Below, one piece after another: positions 9,518 to 21,731 of a stretch of 64,000 nucleotides of DNA. The position numbers and the translations under genes were made by a program. Numbering within the stretch: the first letter of the stretch is position 1; every line of letters starts with the position of its first letter. The DNA lies in contig CM075768.1 in the NCBI GenBank assembly GCA_037974665.1, forward strand, positions 63,205,816 through 63,269,815, given 5' to 3'. The DNA comes from Ehretia macrophylla (Eukaryota > Streptophyta > Magnoliopsida > Boraginales > Ehretiaceae). The notes below the pieces were generated by a model. That model was given only the letters and a program-made list of their open reading frames with translations. It was not told the DNA's origin and made no database searches.

Positions 9518-10075
9518 ATCATGTTGATGGCACAATTCTTTTATGTGTTAACGGTCTACAGTCCCAGCCTAGAGAGATGGCCCATTCAGACGGCCCAATG
9601 GGCTTAACGACAACCCATCCGCTTCAACAACGTAGCATCCTCGCAAGACGTGATATCGACGTGTTGTAAGGCCTTCTAATGTCCCGCGAGTAAGGTTGTC
9701 GTCCTTTTAATAGCTCACGATGTATGATACAGGACAGAAAAATTGAGCAAAATATTAAAAGTGGCCCAAAACTAATGAAAATGTTCAATTTTGGGCTCCA
9801 AAAATGGGCACAACGAGCAAGCTGGCTGCCCTAGTCGTAGAGCTCTCAGAGAGCTTTGCAACGGTATGATGTGCGCCGCGTAAATCCTTACGGATCAAAA
9901 GTTATAGGCACCAGAGCGACGGAGACCTGGTCACAAGCCCTACGCCTTCAGTTTCCTGGCCCAGCATCCACGTGAAGCGAAGTTGTCTTGCCCATGGTGT
10001 CGTGAGTTTCGATAATAGAAATGTGGTGGATAAAGTATCTTGGCAACCCTAATCAGAGGAAAAAAATTGAAAAGG

Positions 10076-10194
10076 AGGGTGCAACACGAAGACTTCCCAA
10101 GGGGTCTCCCATCCGAGTACTACTCTCGCCAAATCACGCTTAACTTCGGAGTTCTGATGGGATTCGGTGCATTAGTGCTGGTATGACCGCACCC
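10076..10194 (-). rRNA. 5S: 5S rRNA gene copy 11
   Basis: Full length. Differences: A8G, G31A, C61A, G64T, A80C, T88A, C95T, C105T, C119T. First unit of the 9-unit duplicated block (partner: copy 24, sharing G64T, A80C, T88A, C95T and C119T). Confidence 0.9.
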
Positions 10195-10750
10195 ATCATG
10201 TTGTGGGCACAATTCCTTTATGTGTTCGGTTCACAGTCCCAGCCTAGAGAGATGGCCCATTTAGAAGGCCCAATTGGCTTAACGACAACCCATCCGCTTC
10301 AACAACACAGCATTCTCGCAGGAGTGATATCGACACGTTGTAGGGCCCTCTAATGTCCAGCGAGTAAGGTTGTCGTCCTTTTAACAACTCACGACGTATG
10401 ATCCGAGCTGGAAAAACGGAGCAAAAGAAGAAAAATTGACCGAAACTAATGAAAATGTACGATTATGGGCTCCAAAAACAGGCATAGCGAGCAAGCTGGC
10501 TACCCCCGTCGTAGAGCTCTCGGAGAGCTTTCCAACGGTATGTTGTGTGCCACGTAACTCCGTAAGGATCAAAAGTTATGGGCACCAGAACGACGGAGAC
10601 TTGGTCACAAGACCTACGCCCTCGGTTTGCGAGCCCAGCCTCCACGTGAAGCGAAGTTATCTTGCCCAAGGTGCCGTGGGATTCGATAATAGAAATGCGG
10701 TGGATAAAGTATCTTGGCAACCCTAATCGGAGCAAAAAAAATTGAAAAGG

Positions 10751-10869
10751 GCGGGGCAACACAAGGACTTCCCAGGGGGTCACCCATCCTAATACTACTC
10801 TCGCCCAAACACGCTTAACTTCAGAGTTCTGTTGGGATCCGATGCATTAGTGCTGGTATAATCGCACCC
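10751..10869 (-). rRNA. 5S: 5S rRNA gene copy 12
   Basis: Full length. Differences: C10T, C29T, T38A, C47T, C61T, C78T, C107T, A115C, C118G. Partner of copy 25 (shared C29T, T38A, C47T, C107T, C118G). Confidence 0.9.
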
Positions 10870-11428
10870 GTCATGTTGAGGGCACAATTCCTTTATGTGT
10901 TAACGGTTTACTATCCCAGCCTAGAGAGATGTCCCATTCAGAAGGCCCAATGGGCTTAACGACAACCCATCCGCTTCATCAACGCAGCATCCTCGTATGA
11001 CGTGATATCGACGCGTTGTAGGGCCCTCTAATGTCCCGCTAGTATGGTTGTCCTCCTTTTAACAACTCACGACGTACGATCCAGGACTAAAAAATAGAGC
11101 AGAAGAAGAAACGAGGCCCGAAACTGATGAAAACGTTCGATTTTGGGCTTCCAAAATGGGCACAGCGAGCAAGCTAACTGCCCCCGTTGTAGAGCTCTCG
11201 GAGAGCTTTGCAACGGTATGTTGTGTGCCGCGTAACTCCTTATGGATAAAAAGTTATTAGCACCAGAGCGACGGAGAACTGGTCACAAGCCCAACGCCCT
11301 CGGTTCGCTGGCCGAGCCTCCACGTCAAGCGAAGTTGTCTTGCCCACGGTGCTGTGGGATTCGATAATAGAAATGTGGTGGATCAAGTATCTTGGCAACC
11401 CTAACCGGAGCAAAAAAAATTGAAAAGG

Positions 11429-11547
11429 AGGGTGCAACATGGGGACTTCCCAGGGGGTCACCTATCCTAGTACTACTCTCGCCCAAGCACGCTTAACTTC
11501 GGAGTTCTGATGAGATGCGGTACATTAGTGCTGGTATGATCGCACCC
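11429..11547 (-). rRNA. 5S: 5S rRNA gene copy 13
   Basis: Full length. Differences: C26T, G31C, C35T, G85A, T106C, G108A, C119T. Partner of copy 26, which shares six of these. Confidence 0.91.
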
Positions 11548-12107
11548 GTCATGTTGAGGGCACAATTCCTTTATGTGTTAACAGTTTACAGTCCCAGCCT
11601 AGAGATATGGCCCATTCCGAAGGCCCAATGGGCTTAACGACAACCCATCCGCTTCAACAACACAGCATCCGCGCAAGATATGATATCGACGCGTTGTAGG
11701 GCCCTCTAATGTCCCGCGAGTAAGGTTGTCGTCCTTTTAACAGCTCACGACGTACGATCCGGGATGGAAAAATAGAGCGAAAGAAGAAAAGAGGCCCGAA
11801 ACTGATGGAAATGTTTGATTTTGGGCTCCAAAAAAGGGGCACGGCGAGCAAGCAAGTCGCCCTCATCATAGAGCTCTCGGAGAGCTTTGCAACGGTATGT
11901 TTTGTGCCGCGTAACTCATTACGGATCAAAAGTTATGGGCACCAGAGCGACGGAGACCTGGTCACAAGCCCTACGCCCTCGGTTTGCGAGCCCAGCCTCC
12001 ACGTGAATCGAAGTTGTCTTGCCCAAGGTGTTGTGGGATTCGATAATAGAAATGTGGTGGATAAAGTATCTTGGCAACCCTAACCGGTGCAAAAAAAATT
12101 GAAAAAG

Positions 12108-12225
12108 GAGGTGCAACACGAGGACTTCCCACGGGCCACCCATCCCAGTACTATTTTCGCCCAAGCACGCTTAACTTCAGAGTTCTGTTGGGATTCAATG
12201 CATCAGAGCTGGTATGATTGCACAC
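12108..12225 (-). pseudogene. 5S: 5S rRNA gene copy 14 (degenerate)
   Basis: 118 nt, with one base lost and substitutions in the 90-95 run of box C. Further changes: G2T, G7A, A19T, A22G, C28T, C29T, G31A, T38A, C47T, G70A, G72A, A80G, C118T. Partner of copy 27. Unlikely to be transcribed normally. Confidence 0.86.
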
Positions 12226-12783
12226 GTCTTGTTGAGGGCCCAATTCCTTTATGTGTTAACGGTTTACAGTCCCAGCCTAGAGAGATAGCCTATTCAGAAG
12301 GCCCAATGGGCTTAAGGATAACCCATTCGTTTCAACAACGCAGCATCCTAGCAAGACGTGATATCGACGCGTTGTTGGCCCTCTAATGTCCAGCGAGTAA
12401 GGTTGTCGTCCTTTTAATAGCTCACGACATACGATCTGGGACAGAAAAACCGAACAAAAGAATAAATGTGGCCCCAAGACTAATGAAAATGTTTGATTTT
12501 GGGTTCCAAAAAGGGCACAGCGAGCAAGCTGGCTGCCCTCATCGTAGAGCTCTCGGAGAGCTTTGCAACGGTATGATGTGCGCCGCGTAACTCCTTACGG
12601 ATCAAAAGTTATAGGCACCGGAGCGACGGAGACCAGGTCATAAGCCCTACGCCTTCGGTTTGCGGGCCTAGTATCCACGTGAAGCGAAGTTGTCTTGCCC
12701 ATGGTGCCGTGAGATTCGATAATAGAAATGTGGTGGATAAAGTATCTTGGCAACCCTAACCGGAGCCAAAAAAATTGAAAAGG

Positions 12784-12902
12784 AGGGTGCAACACAAGGA
12801 CTTCCCAAGGGGTCTCCAATCCTAGTACTACTCTCACCAAAGCACGCTTAACTTCGGAGTTCTGATGGGATCCGGTGCATCAGTGCTGGTATGATCGCAC
12901 CA
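12784..12902 (-). rRNA. 5S: 5S rRNA gene copy 15
   Basis: Full length. Differences: G1T, A22G, G64T, C67T, G85T, T88A, C95T, C107T, C119T. Box C has two transversions. Confidence 0.89.
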
Positions 12903-13461
12903 GTCATGTTGTGGGCACAATTCCTTTATGTGTTAACGGTTCACAGTCCCAGCCTAGAGAGATGGCCCATTTAGAAGGCCCAATGGGCTTAACGACAACC
13001 CATCCGCTTCAACAACGCAGCATCCTCGCAGGACGTGATATAGACGCATTGAAGGGCCCTCTAATGTCCCGCGAGTAAGGTTTTCATCCTTTTAACAGCT
13101 CACGACGTACGATCCAGGTCGAAAAAATGGAGTAAAAGAAGAAAAGTGGCCCGAAACTAATGAAAATGTACGATTGTGGGCTCCAAAAACGGGCGCAGCG
13201 AGCAAGCAAGTTGCCCCCGTCGTAGAGCTCTTGGAGAGCTTTCCAACGGTATGCTGTGCGCCACATAACTCCTTGCGAATCAAAAGTTATGGGCACCAGA
13301 TCGACAAAGACCTAGTCCCAAGCCCCATGCCCTCGGTTTGCGTGCCCATCCTCTACGTGAATTGAAGTAGTCTTGCCCAAGTTGCCGTTGGATTCGATAA
13401 TAGATATGTGGTGGATAAAGTATCTTGGCAACCCTAACCAGAGCAAAAAAAATTGAAAAGG

Positions 13462-13580
13462 GCAGTTCAACACAAGGACTTCCCAGGGGGTCACCCATCC
13501 GAGTACTACTCTCACCCAAGCACGCTTAACTTCAGAGTTCTGTTGGGATCCGATGCATTAGTGCTGGTATGATCGCACCC
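13462..13580 (-). rRNA. 5S: 5S rRNA gene copy 16
   Basis: Full length. Differences: C29T, T38A, C47T, C67T, A80C, C107T, C114A, C117T, C118G. Partner of copy 29, which shares eight of these. Confidence 0.9.
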
Positions 13581-14138
13581 GTCATGTTGAGGGCACAATT
13601 CCTTTATGTGTTAATGGTTTGCTGTCCTAGCCTAGAGAGATGTCCCATTCAGAAGGCCCAGTGGGCTTAACGACAACACATCCGCTTCAACAACGCAGCA
13701 TCCTCGCAAGACGTGATATCGACGCGTTGCTGGGCCCTCTAATGTCCCGCGAGTAAGGTTGTCGTCCTTTTAATAGCTCACGACGTACGATTCGGAATGG
13801 AAAAATAGAGCAAAAGAAGAAAAGTGGCCCGAAACATATAAAAACGTTCGATTTTGGTCTCCAAAATTAGGCACAGCGAGCTAGCTGGCTGCCCCTGTCA
13901 TAGAGCTCTCGGAGAGCTTTGCAACGGTATGTTGTGCGCCGCGTAACAACTTACGAATCAAAAGTTATGGGCACCGGTGCGACTGAGACATGGTCATCAG
14001 CCCTACGCCATCGGTTTGCGGCCCAGCCTCCACGTGAAGAGAAGTTGTCTTGCCCACGGTGCTGTGGGATTCGATAATAGAAATGTGGTGGATAAAGTAT
14101 CTTGGCAACCCTAATCGGAGCAAAAAAAATTGAAAAGG

Positions 14139-14256
14139 GAGGTGCAACCCGAGGACTTCCCACGGGCCACCCATCCCAGTACTACTCTCGCCCAAGCACG
14201 CTTAACTTCGGAGTTCTGATGGGGTCCGGTGTATTAATGCTGGTATGATCGCACCT
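14139..14256 (-). rRNA. 5S: 5S rRNA gene copy 17
   Basis: 118 nt. The same one-base loss and altered 90-95 run as copy 14, plus G1A, C20T, G25A, T33C, A80G, T109G, C118T. The shared lesion with copy 14, absent from their duplicates (copies 27 and 30), suggests local gene conversion. Confidence 0.87.
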
Positions 14257-14814
14257 GTAATGTTGTGGGCACAATTCCTTTATGTGTTAACAGTTTACAG
14301 TCCCAGCCTAGAGAAATGGCCCATTCAGAAGGCCAAATGGGCTTAACGACAACCTATCCGCTTCAACAACGCAGCATCCGCGCAAGATGTGATATCGACG
14401 CGTTGTAGGGCCCTCTAATGTCCCGCGAGTAAGCTTGTCGTCCTTTTAACAGCTCACGACGTACGATACGGGACGGAAAAATCGAGCAAAAGAAGAAAAG
14501 AGGCCCGAAACTACTGAAAATTTTCGAATTTGGGCTCCAAAAAGGGCACAGCGAGCAAGTTGGCTGCCCTCGTCGTAGAGCTCTCGGAAAGCTTTGCAAC
14601 GGTATGCTGTGCGCCGCGTAACTCTTTACGAATCAAAAGTTATGGGCACCGAAGCGACGGAGACCTGGTCACAAGCCCTATGCCCTCGGTTTGCGAGCCC
14701 AGCCTCCACGTGAAGCGAAGTTGTCTTGCCCACGGTGCCGTGGGATTCGATAATAGAAATGTGGTGCATCAAGTATCTTGGCAACCCTAACAAGTGCAAA
14801 AAAAATTGAAAAGG

Positions 14815-14933
14815 GGGGTGCAACATGAGGACTTCCCAGGGGGTCACCCATCCTATTACTACTCTTACCAAAGCACGCTTAACTTCGGAGTTCTGATTGG
14901 ATCCGGTGCATTATTGCTGGTATGATCGCACCC
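14815..14933 (-). rRNA. 5S: 5S rRNA gene copy 18
   Basis: Full length. Differences: C20A, C36A, G64T, C67T, G68A, C78A, G108A. Identical over all 119 bases to copy 31, its partner 8,830 bp away. Confidence 0.91.
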
Positions 14934-15492
14934 GTCATGTTGAGGGCACAATTCCTTTATGTGCTAACGGTTCACAGTCCCAACCTAGAAAGATGGCCCA
15001 TTCAGAAGGCCCAATGGGCTTAACTACAACCCATCTGCTTCAACAACGCAGCATCCTCGCAAGACGTGATATCGACGCGTTGTTGGGGCCTCTAATGTCC
15101 CGCGAGTAAGGTTGTCGTCCTTTTAACAGCTCACGACATACGATACGGGACGAAAAAACAGAGCAAAAGAAGAAAAGTGGCCAGAAACTGATGAAAACGT
15201 TCGATTTTGGGCTCCAAAAATGGGTACAGTGAGCTAGTTGGCTACCCTCGTCATAGAGCTCTTGGAGAGCTTTGCAACGGTATGTTGTGCATCGGGTAAC
15301 TACTTACGGATCAAAAGTTATAGGAACCGAACCCACAGAGACCTGGTCACAAGCCCTACGCCCTCTGTTTGCGGGCCCAGCCTCCACATGAAGCGAAGTT
15401 GTCTTCCCCAAGGTACCGTGGGATTCGATAATAGAAATGTGGTGGTTAAAGTATCTTGGCAACCCTAACCAGAGCAAAAAAAATTGAAAAGG

Positions 15493-15611
15493 GGCGTTCA
15501 ACACAAGGACTTCCCAGGGGGTCACCCATCCTAGTATTATTCTCGCCCTAGCACGCTTAACTTCGGAGTTCAGATCGTATCCGGTGCATTAGTATTGGTA
15601 TGATCGCAACC
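15493..15611 (-). rRNA. 5S: 5S rRNA gene copy 19 (degenerate)
   Basis: Full length with 12 differences: G3T, G17A, C18T, C34A, C36G, A40T, T63A, G72A, G75A, C107T, C114A, C117G. Partner of copy 32, which shares nine. Last gene of the 9-unit duplicated block. Confidence 0.88.
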
Positions 15612-15879
15612 GTCATGTTGAGGGCACAATTCCTTTATGTGTTAACTGTTAACAGTCCCAGCCTAGAGAAATAGCCCATTTAGAAGGCCCAATGGGCTTA
15701 ACGACAACCCATCCACTTCAACAACGAAGCATCCACGCAAGACGTGATATCGACTCGTTGTAGGGCCCTCTAATGTCCCGCGAGTAAGGTTGTTGTCCTT
15801 TTAACAGCTCATGACGTACGATCCGGGACGGCAAAATAGAGCAAAAGAAGAAAAGGGGCCCGAAACTAATGAAAACGAT

Positions 15880-15935
15880 CGATTTTTTGCTCCAAAAACG
15901 AGGACAGTGAGCTCCCAAAATGGGCACAGCTAGCA
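15880..15935. repeat. Short duplication in the 700-bp spacer
   Basis: The segment GCTCCAAAAACGAGGACAG is followed at once by a second version, GCTCCCAAAATGGGCACAG, adding about 22 bp. It coincides with the right limit of duplicated block A. Confidence 0.7.
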
Positions 15936-16192
15936 AGCTAACTGCCCCCGTCGTTGAGCTTTCAGAGAGCTTTGCAACGGTATACTGTATGCCGCGCATC
16001 TCCTTATGGATAAAAAGTTATGGGCACCGGAGCGACGAAGACCTGGTCACAAGCCCAACGCCCTCGGTTTGCGGGCCCAGCCTCCACATGAAGGGAAGTT
16101 GTCTTGCCCACGGTGCTGTGGGATTCGATAATAGAAATGGGATGGATAAAGTATCTTGGCAACCCTAATCGGAGCAAAAAAAATTGAAAAGG

Positions 16193-16311
16193 GGGGTGCA
16201 ACACAAGGACTTCCCAGGGGGTCACCCATCTTAGTTCTACTCTCGCCCAAGAACGCTTAACTTCGGAGTTCTGATGGGATCTGGTGCATAATGGCTGGTA
16301 TGATAGCACCC
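16193..16311 (-). rRNA. 5S: 5S rRNA gene copy 20
   Basis: Full length. Differences: G7T, A19C, C20A, A22T, G30A, G60T, T76A, G81A, C107T. It lies 700 bp from copy 19 because of a short duplication in the spacer near 15900. Confidence 0.9.
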
Positions 16312-16865
16312 GTCAATTTGAGGGCACAATTCGTTTATGTGTTAACGGTTTACAGTCCCAGCCTAGAGGGATGGGCCATTCAAAAGGCCCAATGGGCTTA
16401 ACGACAACCCATCCGCTTCAACAACACAGCATCCTCATAGGACGTGATATCGATGCATTGTAAGGCCCTCTAATGTCGAACGAGTTAGGTTGTCGTCCCT
16501 TTAACATCTCACGACGTATGATCCAGGACGAAAAATAGAGTAAAAGAAGAAAAGTGTCCTGAAATTGATGAAAACATTCGATTTTGGGCTCCAAAATGGG
16601 CAGAACGGGCAAGCTAACTGCCCCCATCGTAGAGCTCTCGGAGAGCTTTGCAAAGGTATGTTGTGTGCCGCATAACTCCTTATGGATAAAAAGTTATAGG
16701 CACCAGAGCGACGGAGACCTGGTCACAAGCCCAATGCCCTCGGTTTGCTGGCCCAGCCTCCACGTGAAGCGAAGTCTTGCCCACGGTGCTGTGGGATTCG
16801 ATAATAGAAATGTGGGGGATCAAGTATCTTGGCAACCCTAATCGGAGCAAAAAAAATTGAAAACG

Positions 16866-16984
16866 GGGGTGCAACAAGAGGACTTCCCAAGGGGTCACCC
16901 ATCCTAGTACTACTCTCGCCCAAGCACGCTTAACTTCGAAGTTCTGATGGGATCCGGTGCATTAGTGCTAGTATGATCGCACCC
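16866..16984 (-). rRNA. 5S: 5S rRNA gene copy 21
   Basis: Full length and well kept: C15T, C46T, C95T, G108T. Box A and the intermediate element are unchanged. Confidence 0.92.
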
Positions 16985-17543
16985 TTCATGTTGAGGGCAC
17001 AATTCCTTTATGTGTTAACGGTTCACAGTCCCAGCCTAGAGAGATTGCCCATTCAGAAGGCCTAATGGGCTTAAGGGCAACCCATCCGCTTCAACAACGC
17101 AGCATCCTCGCAAGACGTGACATCAACATGTTGTAGGGCCCTCTAATGTCCCATGAGTAAGGTTGTTAACCTTTTAACAGCTCACGACGTACGATCCGGG
17201 ATAGAAAAACTAAGCAAAAGAAGAAAAGTTGCCCGAAACTAATAGAAATGTTCAATTTTTGGCTCCAAAAACGGGCACAGCGAGCAAGCAAGTTACCCTC
17301 GGCGTAGGGCTCTTGGAGAGCTGTGCAACAGTATGCTGTGCGCCGCGTAACTCCTTATGGATCAAAAGTTATGGGCACCGGAGTGACGAAGGCCTGGTCA
17401 CAAGCCCTTTGCCCTCAGTTTGCGGGCCCAGCCTCCACGTGAAGCGAAGTTGTCTTGCCCAAGGTGCCGTGGGATTTGATATTAGAAATGTGGCGGATAA
17501 AGTATCTAGGCAACCGTAACCGGAGCAAAAAAAATTGAAAATA

Positions 17544-17662
17544 GGGGTGCAACACAGGGACTTCCCAGGGGGTCACCCATCCTATTACTACCCTCGCCCA
17601 AGCACGCTTAACTTCGGAGTTCTGATGAGATGCAGTGCATTAGTGCTGGTATGATCGCACCC
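17544..17662 (-). rRNA. 5S: 5S rRNA gene copy 22
   Basis: Full length. Differences: C29T, G31C, C35T, A71G, C78A, T106C, C107T. Box A is intact. Confidence 0.91.
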
Positions 17663-18221
17663 GTCATGTTGAGTGCACAATTCCTTTATGTGTTAACGGT
17701 TTATAGTCCCAGCCTAGAGAAATGGCCCATTCAGAAGGCCCAATCGGGTTAACGACAACCCATCCACTTCAACAACGCAGCATCCTCGCAAGACGTGATA
17801 TCGACGCGTTGTAGGGCCCTCTAATGTCCCGCGAGTAAGGTTGTCATCCTTTTAACAGCTCACGACGTTCGATCCGGGATGGAAAAACAGAGCAAAAGAA
17901 GAAAAGAGGCCCGAAACTGATAGAAATGTTTGATTTTGGGATACAAAAAGGGGCACGGCGAGCAAGCAAGCCGACCTCGTCGTAGAGCTCTCGGAGAGCT
18001 TTGCAACGGTATGCTGTGTGCCACGTAACTCCTTACGGATCAAAAGTTATGGGCACCAGAGCGACAGAGACCTGGTCACAAGCGCTACGCCCTCGGTTTG
18101 CGAGCCCAGCCTCCACGTGAAGCGAAGTTGTCTTGCCCAGGGTGCCGTGGGATTCGATAATAGAAATGTGGTGGATAAAGTATCTTGGCAACCCTAACCG
18201 GAGCAAAAAAAATTGAAAAAG

Positions 18222-18340
18222 GCGGTGCAACACGAGGACTTCCCAGGGGGTCACCCATCCTAGTATTACTCTCGCCCAAGCACGCTTAACTTCAGATTTC
18301 TGTTGGGATCTGATGCATTAGTGCTGGTATGATCACACCC
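18222..18340 (-). rRNA. 5S: 5S rRNA gene copy 23
   Basis: Full length. Differences: C6T, C29T, G30A, T38A, C44A, C47T, G75A, C118G. Boxes A and C are intact. Confidence 0.91.
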
Positions 18341-18899
18341 GTCATGTTGAGGGCACAATTCCTTTATGTGTTAAAGGTTTACAGTCCCAGCCTAGAGAGA
18401 TGGCCCATTCAGAAGGCCAAATGGGCTTAAGGACAACCCATCCGCTTCAAGAACGCAGCATCCTCACAAGACGTTATATCGACGCATTGTTGGGCCCTCT
18501 AATGTCCCGCGAGTAAGGTTTTCGTCCTTTTAATAGCTCACGATGTATGATACAGGACAGAAAAATCGAGCAAAAGAATAAAAGTGGCCCAAAACTAATG
18601 AAAATGTTCAATTTTGGGCTCCAAAAATGGGCACAACGAGCAAGCTGGCTGCCTTAGTCGTAGAGCTCTCAGAGAGCTTTGCAACGGTATGATGTGCGCC
18701 GTGTAAATCCTTACGGATCAAAAGTTATGGGCACTAGAGCGACGGAGACCTGGTCACAAGCCCTACGCCTTCAGTTTCCTGGTCCAGCATCCACGTGAAG
18801 CGAAGTTGTCTTGCCCATGGTGCCGTGAGATTCGATAATAGAAATGTGGTGGATAAAGTATCTTGGCAGCCCTAACTGGAGGAAAAAAAATTGAAAAGG

Positions 18900-19018
18900 A
18901 GGGTGCAACACGAGGACTTCCCAAGGGGTCTCCCATCCGAGTACTACTCTCGCCAAAGCACGCTTAACTTCGGAGTTCTGATGGGATCCGATGCATCAGA
19001 GCTGGTATGATCGCACCG
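18900..19018 (-). rRNA. 5S: 5S rRNA gene copy 24
   Basis: Full length. Differences: G1C, A19T, A22G, C29T, G64T, A80C, T88A, C95T, C119T. First gene of the second copy of the 9-unit block. Confidence 0.9.
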
Positions 19019-19577
19019 GTCATGTTGTGGGCACAATTCCTTTATGTGTTAACGGTTCACAGTCCCAGCCTAGAGAGATGCCCCATTTAGAAGGCCCAAT
19101 GGGCTTAACGACAACCTATCTGCTTCAACAATGCATCATCCTCGTAGGACGTGATATCGACGCATTGTAGGGCCCTTTAATGTCCCGTGAGTAAGGTTGT
19201 CATCCTTTTAACAGCTCACGACGTACGATCCGTGCTGGAAAAATGGAGCAAAAGAAGAAAAATTGACCGAAACTAATGAAAATGTACGATTATGGGCTCC
19301 AAAAATAGGAATAGCGAGCAAGCTGGCTACCCCCGTCGTAGAGCTCTCAGAGAGCTTTCCAACAGTATGTTGTGCGCCACGTAACTCCGTAAGGATCAAA
19401 AGTTATGGGCACCAGAACGACGGAGACTTGGTCACAAGCCCTACGCCCTCGGTTTGCGAGCCCAGCCTCCATGTGAAGCGAAGTTATTTTGCCCAAGGTG
19501 CCGTGGGATTTGACAATAGAAATACGGTGGATAAAGTATCTTGGCAACCCTAATCGGAGCAAAAAAAATTGAAAAGG

Positions 19578-19697
19578 GCGGTGCAACACAAGGACTTCCC
19601 AGGGGGGTCACCCATCCAGGTACTGCTCTCGCCCAAGCACGCTTAACTTCAGAGTTCTGTTGGGATCCGATGCATTAGTGCTGGTATGATCGCACCT
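19578..19697 (-). rRNA. 5S: 5S rRNA gene copy 25
   Basis: 120 nt: one extra C in the 91-95 run. Also G1A, C29T, T38A, C47T, T73C, T79C, A80T, C107T, C118G. Partner of copy 12. Confidence 0.89.
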
Positions 19698-20256
19698 TTC
19701 ATGTTGAGGGCACAATTCCTTTATGTGTTAACGGTTTACTATCCCAGCCTAGAGAGATGTCCCATTCAGAAGGCCCAATGGGCTTAACGACAACCCATCC
19801 GCTTCATCAACGCAGCATCCTCGTATGACGTGATATCGACGCGTTGTAGGGCCCTCTAATGTCCCGCTAGTATGGTTGTCCTCCTTTTAACAACTCACGA
19901 CGTACGATCCAGGACTGAAAAATAGAGCAAAAGAAGAAAAGAGGCCTGAAACTGATGAAAACGTTCAATTTTGGGCTTCTAAAATGGGCACAGCGAGCAA
20001 GCTAACTACACCCGTCGTAGAGCTCTCGGAGAGCTTTGCAACGGTATGTTGTGTGCCGCGTAACTCCTTATGGATAAAAAGTTATTAGCACCAGAGCGAC
20101 GGAGAACTGGTCACAAGCCCAATGCCCTCGGTTCGCTGGCCCAGCCTCCACGTCAAGCGAAGTTGTCTTGCCCACGGTGCTGTGGGATTCAGTAATAGAA
20201 ATGTGGTGGATCAAGTATCTTGGCAACCCTAACTGGAGCAAAAAAAATTGAAAAGG

Positions 20257-20375
20257 AGGGTGCAACACGGGGATTTCCCAGGGGGTCACCTATCCTAGTA
20301 CTACTCTCGCCCAAGCACGCATAACTTTGGAGTTCAGATGAGATGCGGTACATTAGTGCTGGTGTGATCGCACCC
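20257..20375 (-). rRNA. 5S: 5S rRNA gene copy 26 (degenerate)
   Basis: Full length with 11 differences: T12C, C26T, G31C, C35T, A40T, G48A, A55T, G85A, G102A, T106C, C119T. Box A has A55T. Partner of copy 13. Confidence 0.89.
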
Positions 20376-20935
20376 GTCATGTTGAGGGCACAATTCCTTT
20401 ATGTGTTAACAGTTTACAGTCCCAGCCTAGAGAGATGGCCCATTCAGAACGCCCAATGGGCTTAACGCCAACCCATCTGCTTCACCAACGTAGTATCCTA
20501 GCAAGATGTCATATCGATGCATTGTAGGGCCCTCTAATGTCCGGCGAGTACGGTTGTCGTCCTTTTAACAGCTCATGACGTACGATCTGGGATGGAAAAA
20601 CAGTGCAAAAGAAGAAAAGAGGCCCGAAACTGATGGAAATGTTTGATTTTGGGCTCCAAAAAAAGGGCACGGCGAGCAAGCAAGTCGCCCTCGTCGTAGA
20701 GCTCTTGGAGAGCTTTCCAACGGTATGATGTGTGCTGCGTAACTCATTACGGATAAAAAGTTATGGGCACCAGAGCGACGAAGACCTGGTCACAAGCCCC
20801 ACGCCCCCGGTTTGCAGGCCCAGCCTCTACGTGAAGTGAAGTTGTCTTGCCGAAGGTGCCGTGGGATTCGGTAATAGAAATGTGGTAGATAAAGTATCTT
20901 GGCAACCCTAACCGGGGCAAAAAAAATTGAAAAAG

Positions 20936-21054
20936 GAGGTGCAACACGAGGACTTACAAGTGGGTCACCCATCCTAGTACTACTCTCGCCCAAGCACGCT
21001 TAACTTCAGAGTTCTGTTGGGATTCAATGCATCAGAGCTGGTATGATTGCACCC
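20936..21054 (-). rRNA. 5S: 5S rRNA gene copy 27 (degenerate)
   Basis: Full length with 12 differences: G7A, A19T, A22G, C28T, C29T, G31A, T38A, C47T, C94A, G97T, G99T, C118T. Partner of copy 14 but without its one-base loss. Confidence 0.88.
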
Positions 21055-21612
21055 GTCATGTTGAGGGCCCAATTCTTTTATGTGTTAACGGTTTACAGTC
21101 CCAGCCTAGAGAGATAGCCTATTCAGAAGGCCCAATGGGCTTAAGGACAACCCATTCGTTTCAACAACGCAGCATCCTCGCAAGACGTGATATCGACGCG
21201 TTGTTGGCCCTCTAATGTCCAGCGAGTAAGGTTGTCGTCCTTTTAATAGCTCACGACATACGATCTGGGATAGAAAAACCGAGCAAAAGAATAAATGTGG
21301 CCCGAAACTAATGAAAATGTTTTATTTTGGGTTCCAAAAACGGGCACAGCGAGCAAGCTGGCTGCCCTTGTCGTAGAGCTCTCAGAGAGCTTTGCAACGG
21401 TATGATATGCGCTGTATAACTCCTTACGGATCAAAAGTTATAGGCACCGGAGCGACGGAGACCAGGTCACAAGCCCTACGCTCTCGATTTGCGGGCCTAG
21501 CCTCCACGTGAAGCGAAGTCGTCTTGCCCAAGGTGCCGTGGGATTCGATAATAGAAATGTGGTGGATAAAGTATCTTGGCAACCCTAACCAGAGCAAAAA
21601 AAATTGAAAAGG

Positions 21613-21731
21613 AGGGTGCAACACAAGGAATTCCCAGGGGGTCACCCATCCTAGTACTACTCTCGCCCAGGCACGCTTAACTTCGAAGTTCTGATGGGAT
21701 CTGGTGCATCAGTGTTCGTATGATCGCGCCC
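21613..21731 (-). rRNA. 5S: 5S rRNA gene copy 28
   Basis: Full length. Differences: T4C, C15G, G17A, A22G, G30A, C46T, T62C, G102T, C107T, C119T. Partner of copy 15 by position, but it keeps few of the same changes. Confidence 0.89.

Larger units (their letters stand above)
9690..15900. repeat. Nine-unit duplicated block, copy A
   Basis: Includes 5S copies 11-19 and their spacers. Matches 18515-24730 unit by unit at an offset of 8,823-8,831 bp (13 units). Copy 18 is identical to copy 31 over the gene, and private spacer changes are shared along the block. Similarity drops outside these limits. Confidence 0.85.
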
